The position numbers and the translations under genes were made by a program. From Weissella muntiaci (lineage in GTDB: Bacteria; Bacillota; Bacilli; Lactobacillales; Lactobacillaceae), in NCBI RefSeq assembly GCF_008107635.1, contig NZ_SDGZ01000014.1, positions 62,001-126,000 on the forward strand: a DNA stretch of 64,000 nt, read 5' to 3'. Below the pieces are notes generated by a model. That model had not been told where the DNA came from. It searched no databases and worked only from the letters and a program-made list of their open reading frames with translations. Shown one piece after another: positions 25,720 to 33,939 of the stretch. Numbering within the stretch: position 1 is the first letter of the stretch; each line of letters begins with the position of its first letter.

Positions 25720-28700
25720 TTAACTCCTTCCATTATTGATAAGATTGATACGTGCTTCATCTCTGCTATCTTGGGCCTTAATCGCATAACGTACGCTGTT
25801 ACCGTCCCAATTCTGTTCAACGGTTAAGTTAATCATTGAATTAGGGGCATTCTGTACATCTGGATCAACTTCATTAGCCAAATTAAATCCATTTACCCCA
25901 CCAATCGAGGCGTCCGCTGTAATGTTTCCATTTGCTCTAACATCACTAACGGATTGTTGAGCTGCTTCGATAAGTCCAGCTGAACTCTTAGCGATCATTC
26001 CAGCTGTGCCATCCATACCAACAGCCATACCGGCTCCGATATAGTAACCAACTTCATCACGCATTAAACGTGAAGGCGAATGAATCTTAGCCTTTGCTTG
26101 CGCAGCCTTTTCAGCTTGTGCCACAAGAGCATTTGCTGCAGAGGTCACTTCACCTAAAGCCGACCGCATACCAACAGCCAACCCTTGGCCAATCATATTA
26201 CCAACGTTGCGCATTGCACTAACGCCATCATTACCAGCATCCTTGATAGCATTCATCATCGAGTTCATAGCTGAGCGGGCTTGGCCGGTACTGTTATTCA
26301 AGCTGGAAGATACACCGTTAGACACTGCATTTCCTAAATTAGTACCGTTTGATCGTGCTTGACCAACAGCTCCACTAAATACTGAAAGAAATGATGAAAC
26401 TGTCGATCGAGCGCTTGATACTAGTCCTGTTAAACCTGTATTAACGACATTGATACTTGTTACCATCTGTTTTAGACTATTGGCCGCACTAGTAGCGCTA
26501 CCATTGATTGATGATAGACTTGCTTTAACTCCGACTAGTCCAGCTAATAATATGACTGTTCCAGCTGCTACAACTCCCAAAGTCACTCCGAAAGCCGCAA
26601 AAGCTATTCCACCAGCAACTACACCAGCAGTCATCGCCACTAGTCCAACTCCTAACGCAACAAACCCAGCTGTTGCGAGAATAGCTACGGCCGAAGATGC
26701 TGTAAGACTAGCGATTAATAGTGTCATTGATGTACCAGCAGCCAATGCTCCAGCAGCAACTAATGGTAACGTGGCAGCCAATAAGGTTATTCCGGCTGCA
26801 GCAATCATAATAGAAGCTCCTGCAACCAATAAGGCCGCCGAGAACACCCCAGTTGCAACTCCTAGCGCTAACATACCGACAGCTCCTGCAGCTAATCCGA
26901 CAGTTAAAGCAATCAAACCAACACTTAATGCAGTTAATCCAACCGCTGCAACAAGTGAACCAGCTCCAAATACAACTAGCGAAGCGGCAAGACCTGCAAT
27001 TCCAACAGCTGCCGATAAGCCGTATTGCGAAATTATTGGCAACTGTGTTGCTAACAAAGTCAGCCCAACAGTTGCTAATAATATCCCTGCACCAAGTGCA
27101 AGAACACCAATACTCAATATTCCAACTGCAACTCCTAGTGCCAATAATCCTACAGAAGTAGCTAACAATCCAGCACCTAATACTACAAGCCCAGCACCTG
27201 CTAGCAAAGCTCCTGCAGCAAATCCAGCAAGAGACAATCCTAATGCCGCGATTCCCAGTGAAGCAGATAATCCGTATTTTGAGATAACCGGAAGTTGTGT
27301 TGCCAATAATGCTAAGCCTGCGCTAGCAAGTGCGATCCCAGCACCAACTAAGAGTACCGCTACACCAACAGCCGCTGCTGCAATTCCAAATGCAACCATT
27401 CCAACGGCCCCTGCAGTCAAAGCCGGACCAGCAATCGCAAATACTCCTACTAGCAAAGTAATCGCTCCAGTAACTGCTACCAGAGTAGCGACACCCATCG
27501 GCCCTTGTTTAGCCAGCTGAGTAATCGACAATACCAACAGTGCCATTCCTGCAGTAGCAAGGCCGATGCCTGCACCTATTTCCAGAACTGCTAGTCCCAT
27601 CATCATCATATCCTTAGCAGATGTTTTAGCCGCTGCGCCAACAGCTTTCTCTCCTGCTGCTGCGGGAACTGATGAAGCTGCAACTGCTGTATTTCCGCCG
27701 CCTAATCCCAACATTTTAGCAGCTAATCCAAAAATACCTTTTCCAGCACTTGCTGCCAATCCACCAACACCTTTTAATACACCTACTATCTTTCCAGCAC
27801 TCGTAAGGAATCCACCTACAGCCATAGTGGCAGGTCCTATAACCGGAGATAATCCAATAAATCCACGTGTTAGTTCAGCAAACGGACTTTTGGATTTAGC
27901 GGCCCAGCTCAAAGTGTCATTAGTCATATCTAGGATTGCGCCAGACACGCCGCCCTTCGATGCCAAAGCTTTCTTAGTCAAAGAGTCCCAATTTCCACCA
28001 ACTTGCTCGATTTTAGCACCCATATTCTTTTGCATTTCGGATGCTTGATCACTAAGAACCTTATTTGCGGCATCTGCTGATGAAGATGCATCGTTAATAG
28101 CCTTTGACATACCTTCCCAGCTAGTCGTTGTACTGCCAGTAGTATCACTAACAGACTGCATAAGATCGTTCATGACCTTATATCCTGCTTGTCCAAACAT
28201 AACTGATAACGCGTTTTGTTTTTGTTCATCTGACAAACCAGACATACTGCTTGAAAGTTCACCTGCAACTTGATTAATAGGTTTCATCTTTCCTTGCGCG
28301 TCATAGTAACTAACACCAAGTTTATCCATCATCGCTTGTGCAGATGCAGAAGGTTTAATCATCTTAGTAATAGCAAAATTAAGATTTTGTGCAGCTTGTG
28401 CCGCTGGTATTCCCTTATTAGTAAGCAATCCAACTGCAGTTGAAACATCTTGCATGCTATATCCAACAGATGTAGCCGATGATCCTACATCAGCTAAGAC
28501 TTGTTGCATCTCTTCAACCGATGCATTAGAAACGTTTGCCGTCGTTGTCAAAACTGCTGCAGCTTGTGCTGACGATCCGATGCTGTCTCCCCATAAGTTC
28601 ATAGCTTGTTGTACAACAGAGGCCGTTTGTTGCAAATCTGACCCTGCAGCTGTTGCAGCTTGTGCTATCGCCGGAAATTCTTCCTTGATTGTCGCAATGG

Positions 28701-29061
28701 ATGCACCATCTCTTGCCATGCCTACCATTGCTTCTGCGGCTTCGTTGGCATTTAAAGGCAATGTTGCCCCCATCTCTGTTGCAACATCTGAAAGTCCTTG
28801 AATGTCCTTAGAAGTTCCACCAGCAATAACTGCTGCACTATTTAATGACTGTTCAAAAGACCCAAAGCTCTTTAATGCCGTGACTCCCATTGCTGTTGTA
28901 GCAGCTCCGGCAACTACCATGCCTTTTCCTATGCTTGATGTAAGACTACCAACGGTACCAAAAGCAGAATTTGAAGAACTAGATACTTTATTCATCCCTG
29001 CTTCATAACCACTGGTATCAGCGCCAATTATCGCTGTGACTTCTCCACCATTTGCAACCAT
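25720..29061 (-). CDS. Tape measure protein
   Basis: 1113 residues from the ATG at 29061 behind AAAGGAGG; an in-frame start at 29082 lacks a ribosome site. It begins with the TP901 core domain (IIGADTSGYEAGMNKVSSSS and GLSDVATEMGATLPLNANEAAEAMVGMARDG blocks). The middle (~490-880) is an Ala/Gly-rich stretch of repeated membrane-like helices, with an ~85-residue near repeat marked by LLATQLP(V/I)IS.YGLSA. Tape measure sets tail length and is later injected. Confidence 0.93.
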   Translation of the reverse strand: MVANGGEVTAIIGADTSGYEAGMNKVSSSSNSAFGTVGSLTSSIGKGMVVAGAATTAMGVTALKSFGSFEQSLNSAAVIAGGTSKDIQGLSDVATEMGATLPLNANEAAEAMVGMARDGASIATIKEEFPAIAQAATAAGSDLQQTASVVQQAMNLWGDSIGSSAQAAAVLTTTANVSNASVEEMQQVLADVGSSATSVGYSMQDVSTAVGLLTNKGIPAAQAAQNLNFAITKMIKPSASAQAMMDKLGVSYYDAQGKMKPINQVAGELSSSMSGLSDEQKQNALSVMFGQAGYKVMNDLMQSVSDTTGSTTTSWEGMSKAINDASSSADAANKVLSDQASEMQKNMGAKIEQVGGNWDSLTKKALASKGGVSGAILDMTNDTLSWAAKSKSPFAELTRGFIGLSPVIGPATMAVGGFLTSAGKIVGVLKGVGGLAASAGKGIFGLAAKMLGLGGGNTAVAASSVPAAAGEKAVGAAAKTSAKDMMMMGLAVLEIGAGIGLATAGMALLVLSITQLAKQGPMGVATLVAVTGAITLLVGVFAIAGPALTAGAVGMVAFGIAAAAVGVAVLLVGAGIALASAGLALLATQLPVISKYGLSASLGIAALGLSLAGFAAGALLAGAGLVVLGAGLLATSVGLLALGVAVGILSIGVLALGAGILLATVGLTLLATQLPIISQYGLSAAVGIAGLAASLVVFGAGSLVAAVGLTALSVGLIALTVGLAAGAVGMLALGVATGVFSAALLVAGASIMIAAAGITLLAATLPLVAAGALAAGTSMTLLIASLTASSAVAILATAGFVALGVGLVAMTAGVVAGGIAFAAFGVTLGVVAAGTVILLAGLVGVKASLSSINGSATSAANSLKQMVTSINVVNTGLTGLVSSARSTVSSFLSVFSGAVGQARSNGTNLGNAVSNGVSSSLNNSTGQARSAMNSMMNAIKDAGNDGVSAMRNVGNMIGQGLAVGMRSALGEVTSAANALVAQAEKAAQAKAKIHSPSRLMRDEVGYYIGAGMAVGMDGTAGMIAKSSAGLIEAAQQSVSDVRANGNITADASIGGVNGFNLANEVDPDVQNAPNSMINLTVEQNWDGNSVRYAIKAQDSRDEARINLINNGRS

Positions 29062-29078
29062 ATATTTTCCTCCTTTCC

Positions 29079-29450
29079 TCAATGATTAGAAAAAGCCTTT
29101 TGAACATTCTTCATGAGTTGAAGTCGCCTGTTTTGATTAGGTTTCTTTTGCTCAGTAAACATTTCTGAAACTTTTGACTCTAGCTTTTTTCTATTAAAGA
29201 TCTTATTGAACTTAGGTTTCTTAGCATTCATAACGTAACGCTCATTGAACAATCGAGCCGCATATCTTTCAGCGTCATCAATCTCTTTTAACTTCAATCC
29301 GCGTATAATCGCCTCAAATTCCCACTTATAGAGACTAAAAATATATTCGATATCTGTAATACCAAATCGAGCACCTAATTCAATTAAATGTTCTCTTTCA
29401 TCACGTTCAAAACTTTCTCCAAGCTCATAATGGCGCCTTCCTCGTTTTCC
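29079..29450 (-). CDS. Tail assembly chaperone extension read by -1 frameshift
   Basis: The frame ending at 29079 is open upstream past the stop of the tail-chaperone gene, overlapping its 3' end without its own ribosome site. Its sequence (ESFERDEREHLIELGARFGI then DIEYIFSLYKWEFEAIIRGL) is typical of the T part of GT proteins. Ribosomes would enter from the upstream gene by a -1 slip, giving a GT fusion needed for tail assembly. The isolated TTG start at 29297 is not credible. Confidence 0.7.
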   Translation of the reverse strand, partial: GKRGRRHYELGESFERDEREHLIELGARFGITDIEYIFSLYKWEFEAIIRGLKLKEIDDAERYAARLFNERYVMNAKKPKFNKIFNRKKLESKVSEMFTEQKKPNQNRRLQLMKNVQKAFSNH

Positions 29451-29821
29451 ATTCCCTTGAGTTTCACTAGAGCTTCCTCTGTTCGCTTGATCTGATTGTT
29501 GATTGCCTTCATGAAAAAACCGCTCTTTAACATCTCCGCCTTGAACTCAGCAATTACTTCATCGATCTTTTCACCACCCTCAGTTAATTCTTCAACAGCG
29601 GCTCCTAAATCATCCATAGTGAACTTTCCAGGAACAGCCACATCAATAACTTTGGCAACCGATTCGATTTCATCCTGCGCTAATCCTAAGAATAGATTTG
29701 CAGCACCATTTCCCATAGGAACTCCGTTATTCATGTCTGAATATCGAGCATTCGCATCTGCCAATGCCTTAAAGTTAAATTTCAATTCTGCTTGCTTACC
29801 CTTAACTGTCAACTCGATCAT
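29384..29821 (-). CDS. Tail assembly chaperone (G-type)
   Basis: 145 residues between major tail protein and tape measure, the fixed position of gpG-like chaperones. The start MIELTVKGKQAELKFNFKAL is typical of this group (short beta N-terminus then helices). It keeps the tape measure soluble during tail assembly. The 3' end overlaps a -1-frame extension. Confidence 0.82.
   Translation of the reverse strand: MIELTVKGKQAELKFNFKALADANARYSDMNNGVPMGNGAANLFLGLAQDEIESVAKVIDVAVPGKFTMDDLGAAVEELTEGGEKIDEVIAEFKAEMLKSGFFMKAINNQIKRTEEALVKLKGMENEEGAIMSLEKVLNVMKENI
29444..29450 (-). promoter_or_regulatory. Candidate -1 slippery heptamer
   Basis: G GAA AAC in the zero frame of the chaperone gene. A -1 slip gives GGA AAA and enters the open downstream frame. 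The A-site repairing is good and the P-site repairing imperfect, so an alternative slip point nearby is possible. Confidence 0.45.
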
Positions 29822-29873
29822 AATTAATTACCTCTTTTTAAAATTATTTTGGCGACCATTTCCAGGCCATAAT

Positions 29874-29897
29874 AAAAAGCCGTATTTCTACGGCCTT
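29874..29897 (-). terminator. Terminator between major tail protein and chaperone genes
   Basis: Minus-strand GGCCGTA-GAAA-TACGGC followed by TTTTT, in the middle of the late operon. Partial termination would favour structural genes upstream over tail-tip genes. Confidence 0.75.
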
Positions 29898-29902
29898 AAA
29901 AT

Positions 29903-30565
29903 TTATTCAGCTTCAACTGTTGCAGTTGTCCCTGTCGTATTAACTGACTCGACTCTAGGTGAACTAGTTCCTGATTCATCATCTTCAACTGACCCAAAAT
30001 CACCAGTCTTTTCTCCTGGACGTTCAAAGTCATACAATTCCTTAAGCACGGCCAGTTGTTCATCCGTCAAAGGGAACGTTCCGTCCTTGAACTTATCTAG
30101 AATATTTAAAGTGTAACTTACTGAAACCATATCATCGGAATCATCAATCTCTAATTCATCGACGACACCATAACCGAATACAGCTGGAAAGACTTGATGC
30201 TCGATTCCCTCATCATCTTTCTCAATCTTTGCCATTCGCTCGTCTATATACACACCCCAAGTTTTAACTTGATGACCGTTGTGTTTAGAATCCTTAATAA
30301 CATCGACAGTTCGATCGCCTGGTACATAATAGTTTTCCAAATCAACAGAATCTTCATTTGTTGAGGGCATAACAATTCGTCCGGACTTAGTTTGTTCATC
30401 AATTGTGTCTCCACCAATGGTCATATCACCACCAGTTTGGCCAGCAGGCATAATAGCCTTGCTTCCAATTGGATCTAGCGTTGACTGAATGAACCACAAA
30501 ACGTGTTTTCCAAGCAAAGGATTCCCCTTGGTTTGTTCAACGCCATTATCTACATATTCTGACAT
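29903..30565 (-). CDS. Major tail protein
   Basis: 220 residues, TP901-1-type major tail (tube) protein by position and by the pattern PLLGKHVLWFIQS ... GGDMTIGGDTIDEQTKSGRIV. The last ~20 residues (SSPRVESVNTTGTTATVEAE) are a separate beta-strand tail, near-identical in style to the +1-frame extension after the capsid gene. It is probably the start of an Ig/FN3-like domain that is otherwise missing here. Confidence 0.88.
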   Translation of the reverse strand: MSEYVDNGVEQTKGNPLLGKHVLWFIQSTLDPIGSKAIMPAGQTGGDMTIGGDTIDEQTKSGRIVMPSTNEDSVDLENYYVPGDRTVDVIKDSKHNGHQVKTWGVYIDERMAKIEKDDEGIEHQVFPAVFGYGVVDELEIDDSDDMVSVSYTLNILDKFKDGTFPLTDEQLAVLKELYDFERPGEKTGDFGSVEDDESGTSSPRVESVNTTGTTATVEAE

Positions 30566-30576
30566 ATAATTTCCTC

Positions 30577-30945
30577 CTAAATTAAAGCCGAGAGTGTCAT
30601 GACAACGTGATAAACCTCTCGACCTACTGAATTATCTTTCATTACTTCACTAGCGACGTTCACAATACGGTTGCTAGCTTTGTACAAAATACCTGTTACT
30701 TTATAACGTTCATCTTCAACCTTGATACGACTACCACCTGGATAGAATAAGTGAGCCTGCAACGCTAAATTTGTTACTGCTCTACCCGCCTTTGGACTTA
30801 AACTATCATCAGTATTTCCGTCTGCCAGAACAATAAAGGGTTCAAGGGTTTGTTCATCCTGCCAAGTAAAAAACACCGGAATGCTTGTTTCAGCTTCCAG
30901 TGTTTTCTTTAAACTACGCAATAATTCAACCATGGGCGCTGTCAT
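30577..30945 (-). CDS. Tail completion/terminator protein
   Basis: 122 residues directly upstream of the major tail protein. Size, position and the segment EPFIVLADGNTDDSL fit the siphophage tail-terminator group. It caps the tail and joins it to the head. It overlaps the gp10-like gene by 4 bp. Confidence 0.65.
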   Translation of the reverse strand: MTAPMVELLRSLKKTLEAETSIPVFFTWQDEQTLEPFIVLADGNTDDSLSPKAGRAVTNLALQAHLFYPGGSRIKVEDERYKVTGILYKASNRIVNVASEVMKDNSVGREVYHVVMTLSALI

Positions 30946-31304
30946 AGCAATCCTTTCTTTAGTAAATTACTAAGTTTCTGGTATAAAAAAGTCTCTTCTG
31001 CAGTAACTGCCGGTTGCATAAATGGACGTGGTGCCATTCGTCTTGTGCCTTTTTCAAGATAAATTGAATAGTTAGCGCTTGATACAACTTTTGCACTCAG
31101 CTCACCATTATTCGAAGCTTGTATATGTTGACTCAAATATCCAGTATCAAACGGTGCCTTTTCAACAGCCCGTTTTTCTACTCGTAATGCTGTGTTATTG
31201 ATAATGCCGGTAGCCTCACGCTTTATTGCTGCCGGCTGCTTCTTATACCTAGCAATTAACTCATCGGCTCCTTTAAAAGTAACAGTCATTCCATTCTTAC
31301 TCAT
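30942..31304 (-). CDS. HK97 gp10-family protein
   Basis: 120 residues. The middle pattern EKRAVEKAPFDTGYLSQHI ... YSIYLEKGTRRMAPRPFMQPA is the gp10 signature (APxDTGxL and E.GT..M.PRPF). It works in head-tail joining or tail completion. Confidence 0.88.
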   Translation of the reverse strand: MSKNGMTVTFKGADELIARYKKQPAAIKREATGIINNTALRVEKRAVEKAPFDTGYLSQHIQASNNGELSAKVVSSANYSIYLEKGTRRMAPRPFMQPAVTAEETFLYQKLSNLLKKGLL

Positions 31305-31306
31305 GA

Positions 31307-31594
31307 CTAAGCCTCCGAAACTATAACAATCGTATTCTTACGAGCTCTAAAAATAGCTTGCGGCTTACGCTTGATACCATCAACAATAACGCCCTCAATA
31401 CCGTAGATATTACCCTTAAAGTGAACTGCTGACGCTGTTGAGTTTGCCTTACCAAATATTTGCATACTCATAGCTATCGATACCCCCGTAATTCTTGCGG
31501 GTAGCCAATCAGAAATCGACTCCTCGTAATCATTATCAGGATCAACAACATCATAAGTTCGAGTAACAATTTTTGCTCGTTGGTTATATCTCAT
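31307..31594 (-). CDS. Head closure / head-tail adaptor protein
   Basis: 95 residues, small beta-rich protein beginning MRYNQRAKIVTRTYDVVDPD and ending with ARKNTIVIVSEA. Its place between the connector and gp10-like genes matches SPP1 gp16-type stoppers. It shares its ATG region with the upstream stop. Confidence 0.72.
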   Translation of the reverse strand: MRYNQRAKIVTRTYDVVDPDNDYEESISDWLPARITGVSIAMSMQIFGKANSTASAVHFKGNIYGIEGVIVDGIKRKPQAIFRARKNTIVIVSEA

Positions 31595-31929
31595 TAGATA
31601 AACCTCGCAATTCCACGTCCACCATTCTTTTGACGATACTTATCCAAATAGAGTGCATAATCAGCTATATCATCTTCACGCCAAGTAATACTTACATCAC
31701 TTTCACTCGATGATTGCTTACCCTCATCTCCAATGCGGTTAAAGCGTCGAACCGTTAGTTCTCGCAAAATCCAACCTAGATCATTTGGAAATGAAATATT
31801 ATAGGCCCCATCTTGATTAATGTAACTAACAAGTCGTTCCTTACTATCATCAATCAGGAAGTTCAATAACTTATCTTGGAGCGTATCGCCAATTCCTAGC
31901 AACAACTTAACCTTTGCCAAATCGTCCAT
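31594..31929 (-). CDS. Head-tail connector protein (gp6/gp15-like)
   Basis: 111 residues, helical, with the typical N-terminus LAKVKLLLGIGDTLQDKLLNFLIDDSKERL and a mid-protein WILRELTVRRFNRIGDEG. This is the standard connector that binds the portal after packaging. Confidence 0.85.
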   Translation of the reverse strand: MDDLAKVKLLLGIGDTLQDKLLNFLIDDSKERLVSYINQDGAYNISFPNDLGWILRELTVRRFNRIGDEGKQSSSESDVSITWREDDIADYALYLDKYRQKNGGRGIARFI

Positions 31930-31940
31930 TTAAGACCTCC

Positions 31941-32363
31941 TTATGCGGTAGGTGTTGCCTTAACTTCATCAGACTTAGCACTCTCTCCTGCACTATTGAC
32001 AGCAGTGGCAGAGAATGTGTATTCAGTACCATTAGTTAGGCTGTCAATTGTTCCCGTCTTTGCTGTAACATCACGAGCTGTTCCATCAACATAAATCTTG
32101 TATCCTGTAATTGCTGATCCATTATTAGTACCATCCGTGATAGTGTAACTAACAGCTCCATCAGCAGCAGTGACTGCTAAGCTAGGTTTCGTTGGCACAA
32201 CATCACTGGTAGTAAATTCAGGAACAGCCGTCTTTTCTGTTTTACCAGCATAAGCGACTGAATAATCTGAATATTTTGTATTAGGCGTCAGAGACGTAAT
32301 CTTAATAGGTGAATCGATAGCTCCTTGAACTAAGGTTTCACCTTTATACAAATCAAATTGCAT
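31941..32363 (-). CDS. Ig/FN3-like domain protein downstream of the capsid gene
   Basis: 140 residues with a strong ribosome site (GGAGG, 7 nt). It starts in the middle of one fibronectin-III-like domain (FDLYKGETLV ... ITSLTPNTKYSDYSVAYAGK ... FTTS) and holds a complete second one (PSLAVTAADGAVSYTI ... DSLTNGTEYTFSATAVNSAG). The missing first strands of domain one are encoded just upstream in the capsid +1 frame. Such domains decorate phage particles and may stick to cell-surface sugars. Free protein or capsid-fused form are both possible. Confidence 0.75.
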   Translation of the reverse strand: MQFDLYKGETLVQGAIDSPIKITSLTPNTKYSDYSVAYAGKTEKTAVPEFTTSDVVPTKPSLAVTAADGAVSYTITDGTNNGSAITGYKIYVDGTARDVTAKTGTIDSLTNGTEYTFSATAVNSAGESAKSDEVKATPTA

Positions 32364-32470
32364 TATACTTCCTCCATTTCAATTGTGGCTGTGGTCCCTG
32401 TAGTTGTAACTGCCTTAATTTGAGGACTAGTTACTACTCGCCGTCCCCTTAATAGAAACGGATACACCAT
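32363..32470 (-). other. +1-frame extension overlapping the capsid 3' end
   Basis: In the frame +1 to the capsid, the DNA across and after its stop (TAG at 32429-32427) encodes TSPQIKAVTTTGTTATIEM before TAA at 32365. This matches the in-frame tail of the major tail protein (TSSPRVESVNTTGTTATVEA). Conserved coding in a frame without its own start implies a programmed +1 frameshift or a recent indel. AAC TAG and GGG A are the candidate slip points. Confidence 0.6.
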
Positions 32471-33314
32471 CCTTTTGTTGCTCAAGTACAAATAAATCAT
32501 GGTACAAGCGGTTTTGATACAAGTAACCGTCGCCTTCTGTATGTGTTCCAGGTGCAAACAAGAAGATCGCATTTTCCTTAACGATAGGGATAACAGATTG
32601 CTTAGCAACCAAGATAAAGTTAATATCATTAGCGTCTGCGGTTGGAACATAACCATCATCAAAGTCATAAGCCGTCTTGAAACGTGAATCGTCCCAAACT
32701 TCAACTAATTGAACTCCATCCAGAGAAGTGATTCGTGATTCTAGTGCTGTTTGTCCAACATTTTGATTAGTAATTGACCGAGTGAATTCCTTTGAACGCT
32801 CAAGCATATCCATTACTTCACTTGATACGAAACCAACAATATTTTGAGCTCCATACTTACGGACTGGTAAGATTGCAGCCTTCAATCGTGAATAGACGTC
32901 ATCAACTGTCAATGTCTCTGTAACTGATTTACCTGCTTTTACCGCAAGCTTACTGAAACGGTAGGCATCGATTTCAGGTTGCACATGTTCTTCAATAAAT
33001 ACCTTTGAGATATTTCCAACAGCCAAATCTTGATTTGTTTCATCCACATCTTGAGTATCAACATAGAATTCAATATCTCGATCTTGGCCCATAGTGTAAA
33101 CCTCCTTCGCATTCGTTGCTGATCCTGCATTAAATCCCTTGTTGCGTGAATGAGGCTTCAATCCTGATGTCGATAGAGTTGTCATAGTGAAAGACTTTCC
33201 GCCATTAACCAAGTCGACATTCGGTACTCCCAAGATTGAAGTCACCAAGCCTTGATTAATCTTCTGATCAAATAGTCCATTGTCTTTTGTAATGTAGTTA
33301 ATTGTATCTGCCAT
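32427..33314 (-). CDS. Major capsid protein
   Basis: 295 residues, HK97-fold type by size, position after the scaffold gene and pattern (MADTINYITKDNGLFDQKIN, then VVLN-like sheets and IFLFAPGTHTEGDGYLYQNR near the end). The E-loop/P-domain region is not separable by eye. The zero frame ends IKGTASSN at TAG; a +1 frame carries an Ig-like extension. Confidence 0.85.
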   Translation of the reverse strand: MADTINYITKDNGLFDQKINQGLVTSILGVPNVDLVNGGKSFTMTTLSTSGLKPHSRNKGFNAGSATNAKEVYTMGQDRDIEFYVDTQDVDETNQDLAVGNISKVFIEEHVQPEIDAYRFSKLAVKAGKSVTETLTVDDVYSRLKAAILPVRKYGAQNIVGFVSSEVMDMLERSKEFTRSITNQNVGQTALESRITSLDGVQLVEVWDDSRFKTAYDFDDGYVPTADANDINFILVAKQSVIPIVKENAIFLFAPGTHTEGDGYLYQNRLYHDLFVLEQQKDGVSVSIKGTASSN

Positions 33315-33317
33315 GTT

Positions 33318-33851
33318 TTATTTCTCCTCTGTTAGTCCAAGTGCCGAAGCCAAGTCACCCTTTTCTCCAGCTGCCGATCCTTTGCGAATACTATCGCCCT
33401 TCATTTTTTCAGTAACAGTTGCTTCAACCGCTTTATCAAAAGCCGACTTCAAAGCTGCAATATTACCTTTTGTGACGTCAACATCATCTGACAGCACCAT
33501 ATCCACAAAATCGGTTGATAGCCCCTGCTCTTCCAATTGAGCAGAAGCTTCAATTCGATACTCACGCATGTTTAATTCTTGCTCACGCTTAGCGAGTTCG
33601 TCATTACGCTGTTGAGCTTCAGCGTCTTCCCGCTCTTTTTGAGTTAGCTTCGCCAATTGTTCAGCCTTTGTCTGCGCTGCCTTAACTTGCTCAGCCGTTT
33701 GAGTTTCCCATTCTGCTTTGGCCTTATTAAGGTCTGCCTCGGCGTTTGATTGCCATTCTGCGTGAGCGTCTGCAATCTTCTGATCCAACTCTTCTTGCGT
33801 CAATGTGACTTTCTCATCTTGACCTGATCCAGGTTCTTGTTCGGTTGCCAT
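33318..33851 (-). CDS. Capsid scaffold protein (DUF4355 type)
   Basis: 177 residues from the ATG at 33851 (GGAGG 5 nt away; the TTG at 33863 overlaps that site). It is very rich in Glu, Lys, Gln and Ala, with a long coiled coil (~20-110), the usual scaffold composition, directly before the capsid gene. Confidence 0.85.
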   Translation of the reverse strand: MATEQEPGSGQDEKVTLTQEELDQKIADAHAEWQSNAEADLNKAKAEWETQTAEQVKAAQTKAEQLAKLTQKEREDAEAQQRNDELAKREQELNMREYRIEASAQLEEQGLSTDFVDMVLSDDVDVTKGNIAALKSAFDKAVEATVTEKMKGDSIRKGSAAGEKGDLASALGLTEEK

Positions 33852-33908
33852 AACATCCTCCAATTGATTGTTATTTCGCTTCTTTAACGTCTAGCGAGAA
33901 AGACATAA

Positions 33909-33939
33909 TAAAAACGTCTAACTAAATAGCCAGACGTTA
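33909..33939 (-). terminator. Terminator after the minor head gene
   Basis: Minus-strand AACGTCTGGC/GTTAGACGTT hairpin with TTTTT, just downstream of the minor head gene; a partial terminator before scaffold and capsid genes. Confidence 0.6.

Noticed and set aside
26450-27520. Long plus-strand open frame opposite the tape measure gene (356 codons)
   Set aside because: It is the mirror of the Ala/Gly-rich repeats of the tape measure: Pro/Ala/Asn-rich with no ribosome site or family resemblance.
29079-29297. A free-standing 72-residue protein
   Set aside because: Its only start is a TTG without ribosome site; the frame is open well upstream and fits a frameshifted extension.
32363-32704. A separate 113-residue protein overlapping the capsid gene
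   Set aside because: Upstream part is a shadow of the capsid frame; only the final ~35 codons past the capsid's end look conserved.
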